Of a stretch of 64,000 nucleotides of DNA, positions 1-13,756 are shown piece by piece. The notes under the pieces were generated by a model. The model made no database searches and was not told the origin of the DNA. It saw only the letters and a program-made list of their open reading frames with translations. The stretch is from Mugil cephalus. Its lineage: Eukaryota > Chordata > Actinopteri > Mugiliformes > Mugilidae. The stretch covers positions 15,090,197-15,154,196 of the forward strand of contig NC_061774.1 in NCBI RefSeq assembly GCF_022458985.1, written 5' to 3'. The stretch's first letter is position 1. Each line of letters opens with the position of its first letter. The translations under genes and the position numbers were made by a program.

Positions 1-912
1 TAATCACCAGACAGACACAGAGACACTAATAACTACCATACAACCTGCGCCATGCATCAGCAGCAGGGGAATGATTAACACACCTGCTTTACCCAAAACA
101 CAAAGAAACATTTTTAGATTTCACAGCAGAGAAACACTAATTAAACTAAACCACAACTTCACTCGGTTCTATAGAAACGTTGATGATGATTAACATTTAC
201 ATCTGGACACGCTGAAGCATTTTTAATGGGTTTTGGATAACAATCAAGCTTTACAGCATAAAAAGTTACAATTAAAGAAATGACTTCCAGTGGATTTAAA
301 TTGTAATTGGAGGCGACAGTGAATCATATCTTTTCAGTAACAGAGAAATAAATATTACACCTTTACTTCGAGGACATTTTGTCCTTGTAAAGGCACCACA
401 CGAGTTCAGCTCGAATGAACTAAAGCAACTGAAGCAGCCACACAGATCATATTACAGCCAGGATCAAAGACACAGATAAAGTTCTGCAGACTCCAATTGT
501 TTCTCCTAAAACAATGGCACAGTCATCCATCCATACTGGAAACCTGTCCTCCAGATTCCAGCTTACGGTAAACCGTCGACACAATTCGGGCTAAAAAGCA
601 GAGCTGGAAGAGGAAAAAACATCTTGGTCTCTTGAGCCTAACTGAAATTAGCCTTTATGCAGGAAGCGTTTCACCTTCTGCCATCTGTGCATAAACCACA
701 CGGAGACTGGTGTAGCTCTGTTAACACAAACCCCAATCTATGCCAAGGTTCCTCTGTTCTAGATTCATGTTTAGCAGCTTCCACGTCACCAATGAAAACT
801 TGTGTCTGAATCTAAAACATAAAATATATAAGGAACGTAACAAAATAAGCAAAAAAAAAAAACATAGAAGCTGGATTTAGAAAAGAAGCTGCACGGTTGC
901 TTGGGGACTTAC
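1..912 (-). other. ccnjl: ccnjl intron (partial, left edge)
   Basis: This lies downstream (in gene sense) of the last ccnjl exon visible in the window. I looked for the next cyclin exon (the FEEKED-like stretch that follows ASK in cyclin J proteins) and did not find it, so the rest of the gene lies off the left edge. I recognise no repeat or RNA gene here. Confidence 0.6.
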
Positions 913-3900
913 TAGCTAGCAGCAGGCAGGAGAGAGCAATGACATAGAGCTGCTTGACAGCCACATCATAGTGGTCCATGAACAGGTCCAGCAGGTAGAC
1001 AGCCAAGTGACGCGCTGTGGGACATAGCTGGTAGCGATTGCTCAGAATGGCCAACAAGTCTGCGAAGTATCGCCGCATGCCAATCTGCGGAGAGTGGGCC
1101 CGGTAGACCGGTAACTTCAGCTCCTGGAGAGGGAGAACAGAAAAAGGGGATGTAAACAACAGGGGGGCGAGGGTGAGAGGAGCATGGTGGGCAGGAAGCA
1201 GCGATGAAGTGTGGGGGTTGCGAAGAATATGCATAATAATAGTAAGCCGTGCATGTCTCCTGCTGACTGATTCTAACTGCTGTCCAGAGAGGTGCTGCAG
1301 GTAAAAAAAACAGTCAAACCAAGAATAAAACTCAACCTGAGATCGAAAATTCTTCTTGAGTCAGCCCGGTGGAACGGTGGGAAGTGTTGAAGCTCGGGGT
1401 CTTTCTGAGTGGACTTTGCGAACACGTAGAAATAAATTTGGCCATGGGTATAAACGAGAATGTGTGTTAACCCTGCAAACGTAACCCCGGCGACACGTAC
1501 CGAACCCATTCCACCTCTCGCCGCTCTCGCCGCTTGTTAGCGACCCTCTACAGGATGAAGCGGGCATAGATGGATGATTCAGCCTCATTTCAGTTTCATT
1601 TAATTCAGCATTGCTGCGGAGCGCTGAGGAGTTAATTTGGGTCATTGCAGGGGTCTCTGAACAATGGGTTGGGGGCTTGTGTGTGTGTGTATGTGGTTCG
1701 GGGAGGGGAGGTTGAGGAACACATAGGATTAGGTTTCACCCCTAGCACATCTCCTATTCATGTTCAATTAGCTGCATGTGTTTCAAAGTTGAAGGGAGAC
1801 ACTCGAGGGCATTAGCATTCAATCAGCCTTGTGTATCTTCCCAATCAGCTCCAGAAAACTGGAGAGCACGAGGTTTTCGGTTTCAAAAACCTGTCTCGGA
1901 GTAAGAAACAAAAGACGTTTAAAATAACTTGTACCACCTCACTAAACAGTTTTTCCCCCCCTGCGTTTAAGCCTCTTATACTCAAATATAATTTGTTCTA
2001 AAAATGTTTTTTAGCCATCCCTAAGTCTGAGTAAAAACAACGTGTTTTGGATTTAAGAGAGATTGAGGATTGGTAGATTAATCTCCTTAGGGTCAGCGAG
2101 GGGTCTTTAACATGGAGGACAAAATACAGAAAAAAATCCACACCACCATGACTGTTTAGGAATATCCTAGACATGAGGTCGGCTCAGACAGCCCAGTCCT
2201 GCTTCTAAAAGCTTTGTACAGCCGCAATGAACAATCTGATCTTTAATTATTAAAATGTTTCAAAGCAAAATATTAAACATTTGGAAGCTTCAGGTTCTAA
2301 TTTATTTTCATTGTTCTTCCATCATAGTTTGACAAAAAAAAAAAAAAAAAAAAAAAAATGCAGCAGACTGAGACAACTGCTTTAAACAAAGACAGATTAA
2401 CCGAGAAAATAAAAGGCAGACTAATCAGTGATGAAAATAATTGTTTATTTAAGACCGACTGCATTTCTAAATAACTTTAAATCGCTTTCGGGGTTAATCT
2501 ACCATCACTTCCACACTTATAAAAACTGTCAAGTACTTTTTTTTTTCTTCAGTGCAACTAAAACAACAAAAGATGCTCAGACAGACACTTCAGTGGAATC
2601 CAAAAATAAACAGCGCCCTCCTCCCGAATCAACATATAGCGACACCACCCCCGGTGCCACGGCCGACCGTATCTCCCAACCCTCCCCAAACTCTCCTCTC
2701 CTCCCCACTGCCTCTAGTCCATCTGTCTGTCTGGGGGTACGAGGGCAGCAGGGGAATGGGGGTGGATGTGAAGAGGGAGGCTGCCAGAGTCTAGGAGGGA
2801 GGGAGGGAGGGAGGGTGGGGGGCTCTGCAGGGTGGAGAGGTGCCTTTGTGGGGGATCCGCACCATAATTAAGGATTCCACAGCTGCCTACTGATTTGCAT
2901 GTCTGATAATTTACCACATGCTACACACCACCGCTATCTACCACATCAGGGCATTATCACTGCAGCAAACGTCATTAAGGCAGGAAGAAATCTTAACACC
3001 GCGTGAAGACCCTCAACAAACACATTTTATTCTTCTTCTCTAACAGAGATTTCACTGCAACCACAGACTACACAGAAAACACTTTAATGGCGTCTGACAG
3101 TTTTCTTTTAATAAATTGTTTCTAATTAAAATGACACCAGCTTTGTTTTGTCAGACTAACAAACAAAAATTAAAGATAATTAGCGACAGATTTCTATGTC
3201 TCAAAAGGAAGAACGAGCAAAAGTTTGGCATTTTAATTTGACTGCTTTTTCTTAAATATCAAAGAGTTTTCTTTGTGTCACAGTCATCTGTTAAATTTAA
3301 TGAGGCTTTAATACTGGGCTGTATTTTTTACAATCTAGTTCACTTCATTCTTTTTTTTTTAACTTTAGCCTTTATCTTTTTAATCAAATACATTTTTACG
3401 TGTTTCTACTACAATCTCTTTTGTTTTTGTGTTACAAAAAGCTATGACTTCTTGTTAAAAAGCGTAAACTTTGCTTAATGTATCTGTCAATCAACTTCCT
3501 GTGTCTATACGGGAACGCGCAGCACTCGACGTACGCTTCTGGTGAGGTAAATGTATACAAAAGTCGTGATAAGACCGACTTCTTGGAAGCGCCACAACTT
3601 TTACAGTACATGTATGCATCATGAGTTAGATTATCAAAAGGTATTTAGAAACTGGGAAAAACCCTGTTCAGAGGAGTCTTCCTGGCTGACTACGTTAAAA
3701 CAAAGGCAGGTTTACAGGAACACAGCATGCTACCCATATATAAAGCTATTAACTCCACCGTGTCACTCGAGCATTTCTCAGATGCCCACATGTATCAGAT
3801 GTGTCTCAGTCTCAACCTCAAACCACTTGCAATGAGGGGATTGTTTGTAGTAAACATTATGGAGTGATTTAACCAGAAGTGATGATACAGACCAGTCAAA

Positions 3901-4967
3901 GCCTGACATCAGACTGTGAGTATCTCCATCTCTCTATAGTATATGAGAAAAGTGTGGGTGTGTTGTTTAGTTTCCAGCTCTGCGTACAGATCTTCTGTCT
4001 AATTGACAGCTCTGAGTCAGACGCTGTCCAGCATGAGTGAACTGAATCGAAGCGTGTGTAACAGAGTGACTCACTGTATGACACGCAAACACTTGATTCA
4101 CAATTCGATACATAGTTCCACATTTGTCACGTTCAGTACATTCAATCTGTCGCATGTTTTGACATGTGATAAAGAAAAAATCTGGTCTGTGTCACCTCCC
4201 TGAGTCAGAAGGAGACGGGAGAGACCCAGCTTGAAAATGCCAGTCGAGTGACAGATGTCTCCATTAAAGCGACACATGGGAAGAAATATGATCATGCTTT
4301 GAGGTTAATTAAGACATTCTCAATTAATGAGCCTCAACTCCCTCCATGTAATCTAATTTAGATCGTGTTTGAATAGACAACAGGGCCGTGTAATTATATT
4401 TTCTTGCCAACTCTTCATCGGGTAGCGTATAATATGCAGCGGAATATCAACAAGCCTTAGTTTCATCATGCTATTCAATGTACTGTAAAATTATTATATT
4501 CTCGAGAAAGGCTGCGGTTCTTAAAACGAATCAATTGCCATTCATAATTTTCCTTTTGCTGTGGCCAAACATTTCAAACCCTCAAAAAGATATGTCCTAT
4601 TTTTCTCCTATTATGCTAGGAACAGCAAGTCAAATCTGAAAGTACTGTATTAATAAAAATACTGAAAAGCTGTTGCTACTTTCAATTAATTATTTCAGAT
4701 TAAGTTACCATCTGTCTGTTTTGGTCATAATACAGCGCAGCACACACATGTTCTCGAGATCATGATGGAAAGGTTAACAAATGTTTGTCTTTTCAGTTAA
4801 ATTGACAGTTTTCTTAAACACACACAGCCAAAAACTGAGCTGTCTTATACTTCAAATAACTAAAAATAAAATAAAAGCAGTAACAATGGTAAACTCACCT
4901 TGATGCGGAGGGACTGATGGATATCTGCAGCTAGCTGTCCTTTCCACCATTGCAACTCCCTCTCCAT
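913..4967 (-). CDS. ccnjl: Cyclin J-like protein, first two coding exons (partial)
   Basis: Seen: coding exons 4899-4967 (ATG at 4967, 23 codons, containing [15 protein letters not shown]) and 913-1123 ([13 protein letters not shown] through LLLDLFMD-type cyclin box sequence to LLLAS). The donor after 4899 is GTGAGT, the acceptor before 1123 is CTCCAG and the donor after 913 is GTAAGT; phases agree. The second exon covers the start of the N-terminal cyclin box ([28 protein letters not shown]). The remaining exons are outside the window. Known: cyclin J family proteins are divergent cyclins with no well-defined CDK partner in vertebrates. The N-terminus resembles CCNJ, but YRAHSP and [14 protein letters not shown] resemble CCNJL, and the neighbours c1qtnf2 and slu7 are those of human CCNJL on 5q33. 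I therefore call ccnjl; a ccnj label cannot be fully excluded from sequence alone. Confidence 0.85.
1124..4898 (-). other. ccnjl: ccnjl intron 1
   Basis: This 3.8 kb intron has no recognisable exon. It contains an A-rich tract at about 2333-2357 and a G-rich run near 2792-2822. The open frames found here on both strands look like low-complexity or chance frames. Confidence 0.7.
2792..2822 (+). repeat. (GGGA)n G-rich tract, possible G-quadruplex
   Basis: Five or more G-triplets with single-base spacers run along the plus strand inside ccnjl intron 1. This fits the G-quadruplex pattern on the strand opposite the transcript template sense. No function is shown. Confidence 0.6.
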
Positions 4968-5702
4968 CTTTCCCATTCAGAGGAGGCTTCAACAGTCAAG
5001 TTTTACCTGGTGACACAGATGTGTCCCAAAACAAGACAAAGTTCAGATACCAGCAGATGTGACGAAAATAATGATAAAGATTACTGACATACTGACACAC
5101 AAAAAAAACAAACACGCACGCACACAAGGAGGTTAAATTAGGTGTTTTTCCAATTGTTCTTATCACGGGTTAATTATTATTTATGGGTTTATTTCATCAT
5201 GAGGTTTGTGTTGGCACTGATATCAAAGACTTAATCTGTAAATATTTTGTGGAAAAATACAGTCGTTTCGATAAAGTTTTTCCAACACCTTGCTAGTCTC
5301 CCTTTTCCCTGCCTACATAGGCCATTTTCTCTGCTCGGGAATTTAAATGGCTCCAGTTAAATGCCCACTCGCCCTAAGCCAAGCCGTATAGGTTAAATTA
5401 ATTGAAACAGCCTCTCAGGAATCACACTTTGGACTTTGGTTGTTCACTGCGGTGACAAATCCCCAACACATCCTCACTTTTATTATCATTGCATGGGGCT
5501 TCTGCACCACGAGCCAGCGGCCAAACACTGAGGCTAAACAAGTTCACTGCCCACCGAGCCCAGACACGCTGGCCTCGTTTAAAAACAAAAACAGCACACT
5601 GCCCTAAAACTACACAGCCCCACACAAACTCGGCGTATTCCTCCTGGCGGGAAGCTACCAGGTGAACTTTTCATCTCGGTGGGTAATACATGTGCCACTC
5701 AC

Positions 5703-6030
5703 CGCTCCGACGGGAATGCCCCCCAGACCCCTTTGTCTCAGTCCGACATCCTGAATGAGAGAAGTCCTCTTCGGCTCAACTTTGAGAAAGACCTCCGTTT
5801 GTCGGCGAAAACGCAAAGTTTAGATCCGCCAGCGAGGTCATAAAACAGCCGCTACCGACAGATTCCCGCCGTCGGGCCTTCGGTTGAGCCGTTTTCACCA
5901 AACTGTTCACACTTTTCAGAGAGAATCCGCCGCTCTGGCGTTTGCTCTCCGGTAGCTCCGCTGTAACAAAGTAGCCTCGTCGCTCCTCGGCTGCACCAGC
6001 TGCTGCTGCTGCGAGGCTCGTGCGCTCGAC
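5703..6030 (-). promoter_or_regulatory. ccnjl: ccnjl 5' UTR exon and CpG-rich promoter
   Basis: A GTGAGT donor (5697-5702 on the plus strand) closes a GC-rich, ATG-poor stretch that continues to about 6030, where CpG density drops into AT-rich DNA. This is the expected layout of a noncoding first exon upstream of the ATG exon at 4899-4967. The transcription start itself cannot be placed. Confidence 0.6.
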
Positions 6031-6140
6031 GTGCTGGTCCCTTCCCCCGAGCTGGGAGTTGTAGTCTTTTATAGGTCAGCAGTGAGAACTACAGACAGCC
6101 ATAAATTAACAAGAGTTAGCAACTACGTTTCAGTATGTCT

Positions 6141-6210
6141 ATATTATATTATATTATATTATATTATATTATATTATATTATATTATATTATATTATATT
6201 ATATTATTAT
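6141..6210. repeat. (ATATT)n microsatellite
   Basis: Thirteen near-perfect tandem copies of the pentamer ATATT run from 6141, followed by a degenerate ATTAT end. It lies just upstream of the ccnjl promoter. A second tract of the same unit occurs at 39406-39489. Confidence 0.95.
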
Positions 6211-6549
6211 AATGTTGAATGATTTGAACAATGATATAATTAAAAGTAATTAAAAGGTTTGGATGTATAATTATATGTGTAGATAAAATAATTTTACAAT
6301 ATATATATACATAAATATATATATATATATATATATACTTATATATCTTTAGCGAATACAATCAAAAACTTAGACTGTACCAGTCATTTGAGTGTTTTTT
6401 ACTTGCGACCTATATACAATATACACATACAATACTTCAGATGTTAGCACTTCTAACAAAGATAGTTTTTTTCTTAAGATGTTTAAAGCAAACAGGTCCA
6501 ATATTGAGGTGCACGTTTTGCATTTTTACACTGGCAAAAGTTAAAATAC
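6211..6549. other. AT-rich intergenic DNA with short (TA)n
   Basis: AT-rich sequence including a short TA dinucleotide tract around 6300-6338. I see no gene. The LINE fragment begins at about 6550. Confidence 0.7.
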
Positions 6550-8722
6550 TACATTTCACTGATTCTTAAACTGCGCCTCATACAGGTCGATCTCACGGTT
6601 GAATGTGGATTTAAAAATTCTTTCCAAAATTTCAGCTAAATATTATTCAGCTATCTGAACAACAGGAAACAGATGGGCTTGTGATTTCCCTAGATGCAGA
6701 AGAAGCTTTCAACCATGTTGAATGGTCTTATTTACTTCTTACACTTGATCAGTTTGGCTTAGGTGATAGCTTTGTTAGATGGGTGAAGGTCCCGTATACC
6801 CAACCAATGGCTTCAGTCATAACCAACAGACTTAAGTCCATGCATTTTGCAGTCCAGAGAGGTAGCAGACAGACCAGTGGAAGCTATCAGATGAGACCCT
6901 TGAATGACTGAATTGGATGTGGTTGAAAAATCACATTATACGCAGATGATGTGTTGTTGTTCATGATAAACCCCTCTGTATCAGTCCCTCGTTTTATTCA
7001 GATTATTGACCGCTTTGTTGCCTTTTCTGGATATAAAGTTAATTTTTCCAGATCAGAGGCAATGCCTCTAGGTAAAACAACCACCAGACAATCCCAATCC
7101 CTTCCCATTCAAGTGGTCCCCTGTACTTTTAATATAGTTAGTTATATATATTACAGCCAAATTGAATCAATTGTCTCAACCAACTTTAATCCACTGTTCA
7201 ACAAAATTAGATAGGATTTCTGAGAATGAATATCCTACCACGTTTGCTTTATCCAATACAAATGATTCCCATCTTATTCAGAACATGAATACGAAAAAAA
7301 CTGAATGGCTGGTTTGGGTCTTTTATCTTGAGTAAAGGAAGACCACAGATCAGGATGTCAGTGTTGTAGTTACTAAGTGCTGTGTGTGTGTGGACTGGAT
7401 CTCCCAGATATTAAGAGATATCAATTGAGTGCCCATCCACGATACATAGCTGATTGGATTAAAAATGATGCCTCCTCAATCTGGTTTGATATTGAGAAGC
7501 CCTTATCCAATTGTCCTCTAAAAACATCTTCTTTTTATTGATAAAGTGAAATGTATTAAAAAGCTCTGCAGCAACCCAGTTACAATTAATAGTGTCAGAG
7601 TGTGCAGGGTCACACAGCATATAGAAGGAAGGTCAGGGCTTATGTTGGTTTTCACCCCAATGACTTTCTCCTAGGTACTCTGGATAGGGCTTTTAAATGT
7701 TGAGTAGCTAAAGAAATATCTTCCCTGGTTGGTCTTTCTGATGGTCCTTTCCTCATAAATCAAGTTACGGAAAAATATGGCATATCAAGAAATTATCTTT
7801 TTTGTTATTTTCAGGTTGGAGATTTTGTTGTAAAAGAAACATTTCTGTTTGTTGATATGAATATCACACAGATAGAGAAACAAGTACTTCTTTCTCAGGG
7901 CAATGCATCCATTATTATGCCAGTCTGAAGGATTGCTCAAATCTCAGCACTTGGACGTTATCTGGGATAATGCAAGGAAAATAGGTGTTAGTAACCTGAC
8001 AAGAGCGATTCAATTTTCAGATACTGCACAGAGCACATGTTGGTCCAAACTGTCTTTCCAAATACAGAAAAGATGTCTCTCCACTTTATCTTAAATGTAA
8101 GACAGAAATGGATCTGACTCACAGTTTCTGGTCCGGTGCAAAACTACTAAAATATTCGAGTGGTGTTGTGAGTGAAATGTAAAAGGTTCTGAGGAAGGAG
8201 CTTGAACTGGACCTGGTTTCCCTCCTCCTGGGTTTTCACAGTGACAGTGTAACTGATATATATCAGAAAAAAAATGAATAATGTTATGACATTTTGTGCC
8301 AGGAAAAATATTCCGCAGCACTGGATCTCAGATAAGGCCCCCTCACTGGTGGGATGGCATAGGACAATAATGAAATATATAGTCTACCTCTGGACTTTCT
8401 CACTTGCCTTCTACACTCCAAAACTAAAGCCTCTGAACAAATATAGAAACGATTTCTTGACTATATTAATGTAAACATTTCTACTATAACTGACAAGAGG
8501 ATTTGTATAAATCTATTTTAGTTATTCCTGATTTTCTTTTTCTCTTTTTAGTTCCCACTGTATTTCACTCCATGATGCCTAACTTACCTGTAACATTTAC
8601 CTGGACTGATCTTTCTGTTGGGGTTTTTGTTTTTTTGTGTTATTTCCAGTTTGCTGCTGCTTTGTTGTTTTGTCCGGTTCTGTGTTCTGTATGTTTGTTT
8701 ATAAAAAATTAATTAAAAAATT
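6550..8722 (+). mobile_element. Decayed L1-clade LINE fragment (ORF2, reverse transcriptase to 3' end)
   Basis: The plus strand encodes broken pieces of an L1-type ORF2 in order: a SISRLNVDLKILSK motif near 6583, SLDAEEAFNHVEW (RT palm) at about 6690, YADDVLLF (the catalytic YADD box) at about 6940, and SGYKVNFSRSEAMPLG at about 7030. HSFWS-like sequence near 8110, then an ARKNIPQHW region at about 8290, and an A-rich tail ending near 8720 follow. The 5' half is missing, and there appears to be a deletion between SLILK and the RT start. Many stops and frameshifts make it inactive. It lies between ccnjl and c1qtnf2, opposite in strand to both. Confidence 0.88.
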
Positions 8723-8904
8723 ACTCCTTCCACCACTGCAGTAGACCATGTCTGATTAGGTGTTTCAGTGTGCAGTCAACAGTTGGCTACCATCACTCTG
8801 ACACCTTTGACCAAAAAAGAAAAAAACAAATAGCTAAATCTCTTTAATCAGACATTTAATTTTATTTAATGAAATAAATGTTGGTGTAAATTATGCTAAA
8901 ATTA
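8723..8904. other. Intergenic DNA
   Basis: A short stretch between the LINE tail and the c1qtnf2 3' UTR. It has a minus-strand AATAAA candidate at 8861-8866 and no coding signal. Confidence 0.5.
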
Positions 8905-9201
8905 CCAAATTATAGGGTTTTATTTCCTGGCTTTTCTTCAAGACAGTTCTTTGTTTTTGTTTTGGCACACAGGAACTGGACAATGCTTTGCACTGTAAAA
9001 AAAAAAAAAAAAAAAAATAATAATAACATTACAACAAAGTTAAAGGAACAAAGGAAGGGAAGTTAATTCAGATAGGTTTGAAGATTTTTGTGGCCGAAAC
9101 AACAGAGATGTTTTGTTCAGTGTCTCCTCGAGTGATTTTTTTTTCTTCGCTTGTGCACCCCCTGGTGTCAGAAGTCATTGAACAACTGAATTCAAGTGGA
9201 T
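8905..9201 (-). other. c1qtnf2: c1qtnf2 3' UTR
   Basis: This follows the stop codon at 9202-9204. A minus-strand AATAAA (plus TTTATT at 8919-8924) is a plausible poly(A) signal. A poly-A tract at about 8999-9018 and a second AATAAA at 8861-8866 leave the exact end open. Confidence 0.45.
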
Positions 9202-11915
<2,714 letters not shown>

Positions 11916-12181
11916 GGTGAGCGCTGTGGAGTCACAAGGAGACAGTGGAAACCCACAGCTTACAACAATAACTTCATAATCAGATGATGTAAACATTCGT
12001 CAACAAAAGGCAGGGAATCAGGCAGATGATGTAAAAATAAAGACTATCATCAGTTGAACCATTACAGTTTCAGGCTATGTCTCAGTTGTGTGAAGCAAAA
12101 GTGAAGCATGCAGCTTACAGCATGTTTTACACGGGGTGTGCATCAGCCATCTTTAAAAACAAAAACAAAGAAACGACTTAC

Positions 12182-12390
12182 CAGTAGAGAAACTATGATC
12201 CATAGGCATTTCGTCAGCTCTATCTGAGCTTCTTGTCTGCGTGAAGCTGCAAAAACCGTCCTACATCATTTTTTCCAGTAAATGGGTGAGAGATTGCTTT
12301 CTTCAAGCTGCAGAGAAACATGCAGCCCAGAGATTCATAGTCCATAATATCCGCCCTGCTTGAGCAAGTGCTGTGCCAAAAGATTCCTTC
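12182..12390 (-). promoter_or_regulatory. c1qtnf2: c1qtnf2 5' UTR exon and promoter region
   Basis: A strong GTAAGT donor (plus 12176-12181) sits about 0.25 kb upstream of the coding exon, whose acceptor is CCACAG at 11924-11929. This supports a noncoding first exon starting somewhere near 12390. The promoter is not CpG-rich, and I cannot fix the start site. Confidence 0.5.
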
Positions 12391-13380
12391 ACCATGACAT
12401 CATTAAATTCAAGTCAGCGCAACAGGATTACCCAGGCCATGCAGTGATGCATCACACGGTCGCAAAGTCTCACTGTCAGGTTAATATTACGTAATAAGTG
12501 CGTAGGAAAGTGTAAAGCAAAGAAGAAGAAGGAGCAAAGAAGAACGCAAAAAGTATTTTGGAGGTTTGAATGTTCAGCGGAACATGTTCGGCTGCAGCTG
12601 TGTATTACATGCACTGGGAATATTTCCAAATGTGTTTGTGTTTCTGTGTTTATCATTGTGATTAAGAGCCACATGCGGAGAGGACAGCATGTGCTTGAGC
12701 AGCGTTTATCATTCAGTTGTGTTTACCTCCAAGTGGAACCACCTGTTTACTATGTTGCACGTTTCCGAGAGGCATTTTTAGCCAAAGGAAAGAAAAAGAA
12801 CACAATTAACCACACAGAGGTCTTATATCTGCTCATACTTGACTATAGTAAACGCTTGATTCAGCACTAATAACTGAAGTTCTTTGTGCTGCAACTTGTA
12901 ATGAGATCAGAAATATTTAATGTTCTTAATGAAATGGCTGATTTAAAGGCCTTTACTCATAAATGTGCTCGATTCTTGGATGTTTGGACTTCATTGTTCA
13001 GTTTGACATTTTTTTTTAATGTGCTGAAATTTAAATCCGAGTTTAAGACCTTAATTACGCAAAAGATGATTTTGTTGCATGAGAACTTAAGGAGCCAATC
13101 ATAATCCAGTATGAAAGTCATTCAAGTGTAACATAAAATTACCAAGTGCACATGAGCTCAGAACATGTAGCAAACTTACACATATGTTGACATATGTTGT
13201 ACTTGCATTCATTGTAGATTTGTTTCAATGTGGAAAAAAGAGCAGAGGGAATTATAAGTAGTCAAAATTATGTGGACGCATTATCTATCCTAAGCATATT
13301 TTGCTCATGTCATGTGTAGGCGGGACCTTTTATCAACATTAGAGATGCTGTGTAACAAATGAAAACATCAAGCAATTCAG
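12391..13380. other. Intergenic DNA between c1qtnf2 and slu7
   Basis: I see no gene, RNA or recognised repeat here. The open frames on both strands are short and compositionally unremarkable. Confidence 0.6.
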
Positions 13381-13386
13381 AAATAT

Positions 13387-13756
13387 TTTATTGTAAAAAA
13401 GCATTAATCCTAGAAAGTGGAATTATGTTCCTCAACTTAATGAGAAGAGTGACAGTGACTTTTTAATCTGACTGAAATGCATTTAAAATAAAATTAAAAT
13501 GCTTTTGAGTTTTTCTCTGCAGTACAGAAACTAAACAACTGACACTTCAGTTTTGTCCTGACGTCTATCGACCTGCAAGTGTGACAATGACATTTACAAA
13601 ATACTGTACAGAGTCTTACTACCATTTGTAACGTAGCACTGCTGAAGAGTAAAGGACTAGAGCTTCACGAGTCAGAGATGATAGATTTTGCAGAGCAGGT
13701 GCTCTGATAAAACCCTTGGGGATGGTTTTGAAGAGTCAGCAGGTATTTGGAAGAGG
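13387..13756 (-). other. slu7: slu7 3' UTR with poly(A) signal
   Basis: This follows the slu7 stop at 13757-13759. A minus-strand AATAAA is present at 13387-13392 (plus TTTATT), about 370 bases downstream, and is a good candidate poly(A) signal. Confidence 0.6.

Noticed and set aside
2428-2871. Plus-strand frame of 147 codons in ccnjl intron 1
   Set aside because: It is low-complexity with no recognised domain, no splice context and no similarity I know.
913-4967. Naming the cyclin fragment ccnj
   Set aside because: The N-terminus resembles CCNJ, but YRAHSP, KQLY and the gene order next to c1qtnf2 and slu7 fit ccnjl better.
6681-8712. Reverse-transcriptase-like frames as a possible host gene
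   Set aside because: The frames are broken into unlinked pieces with an A-rich 3' tail and fit a dead L1-clade LINE.
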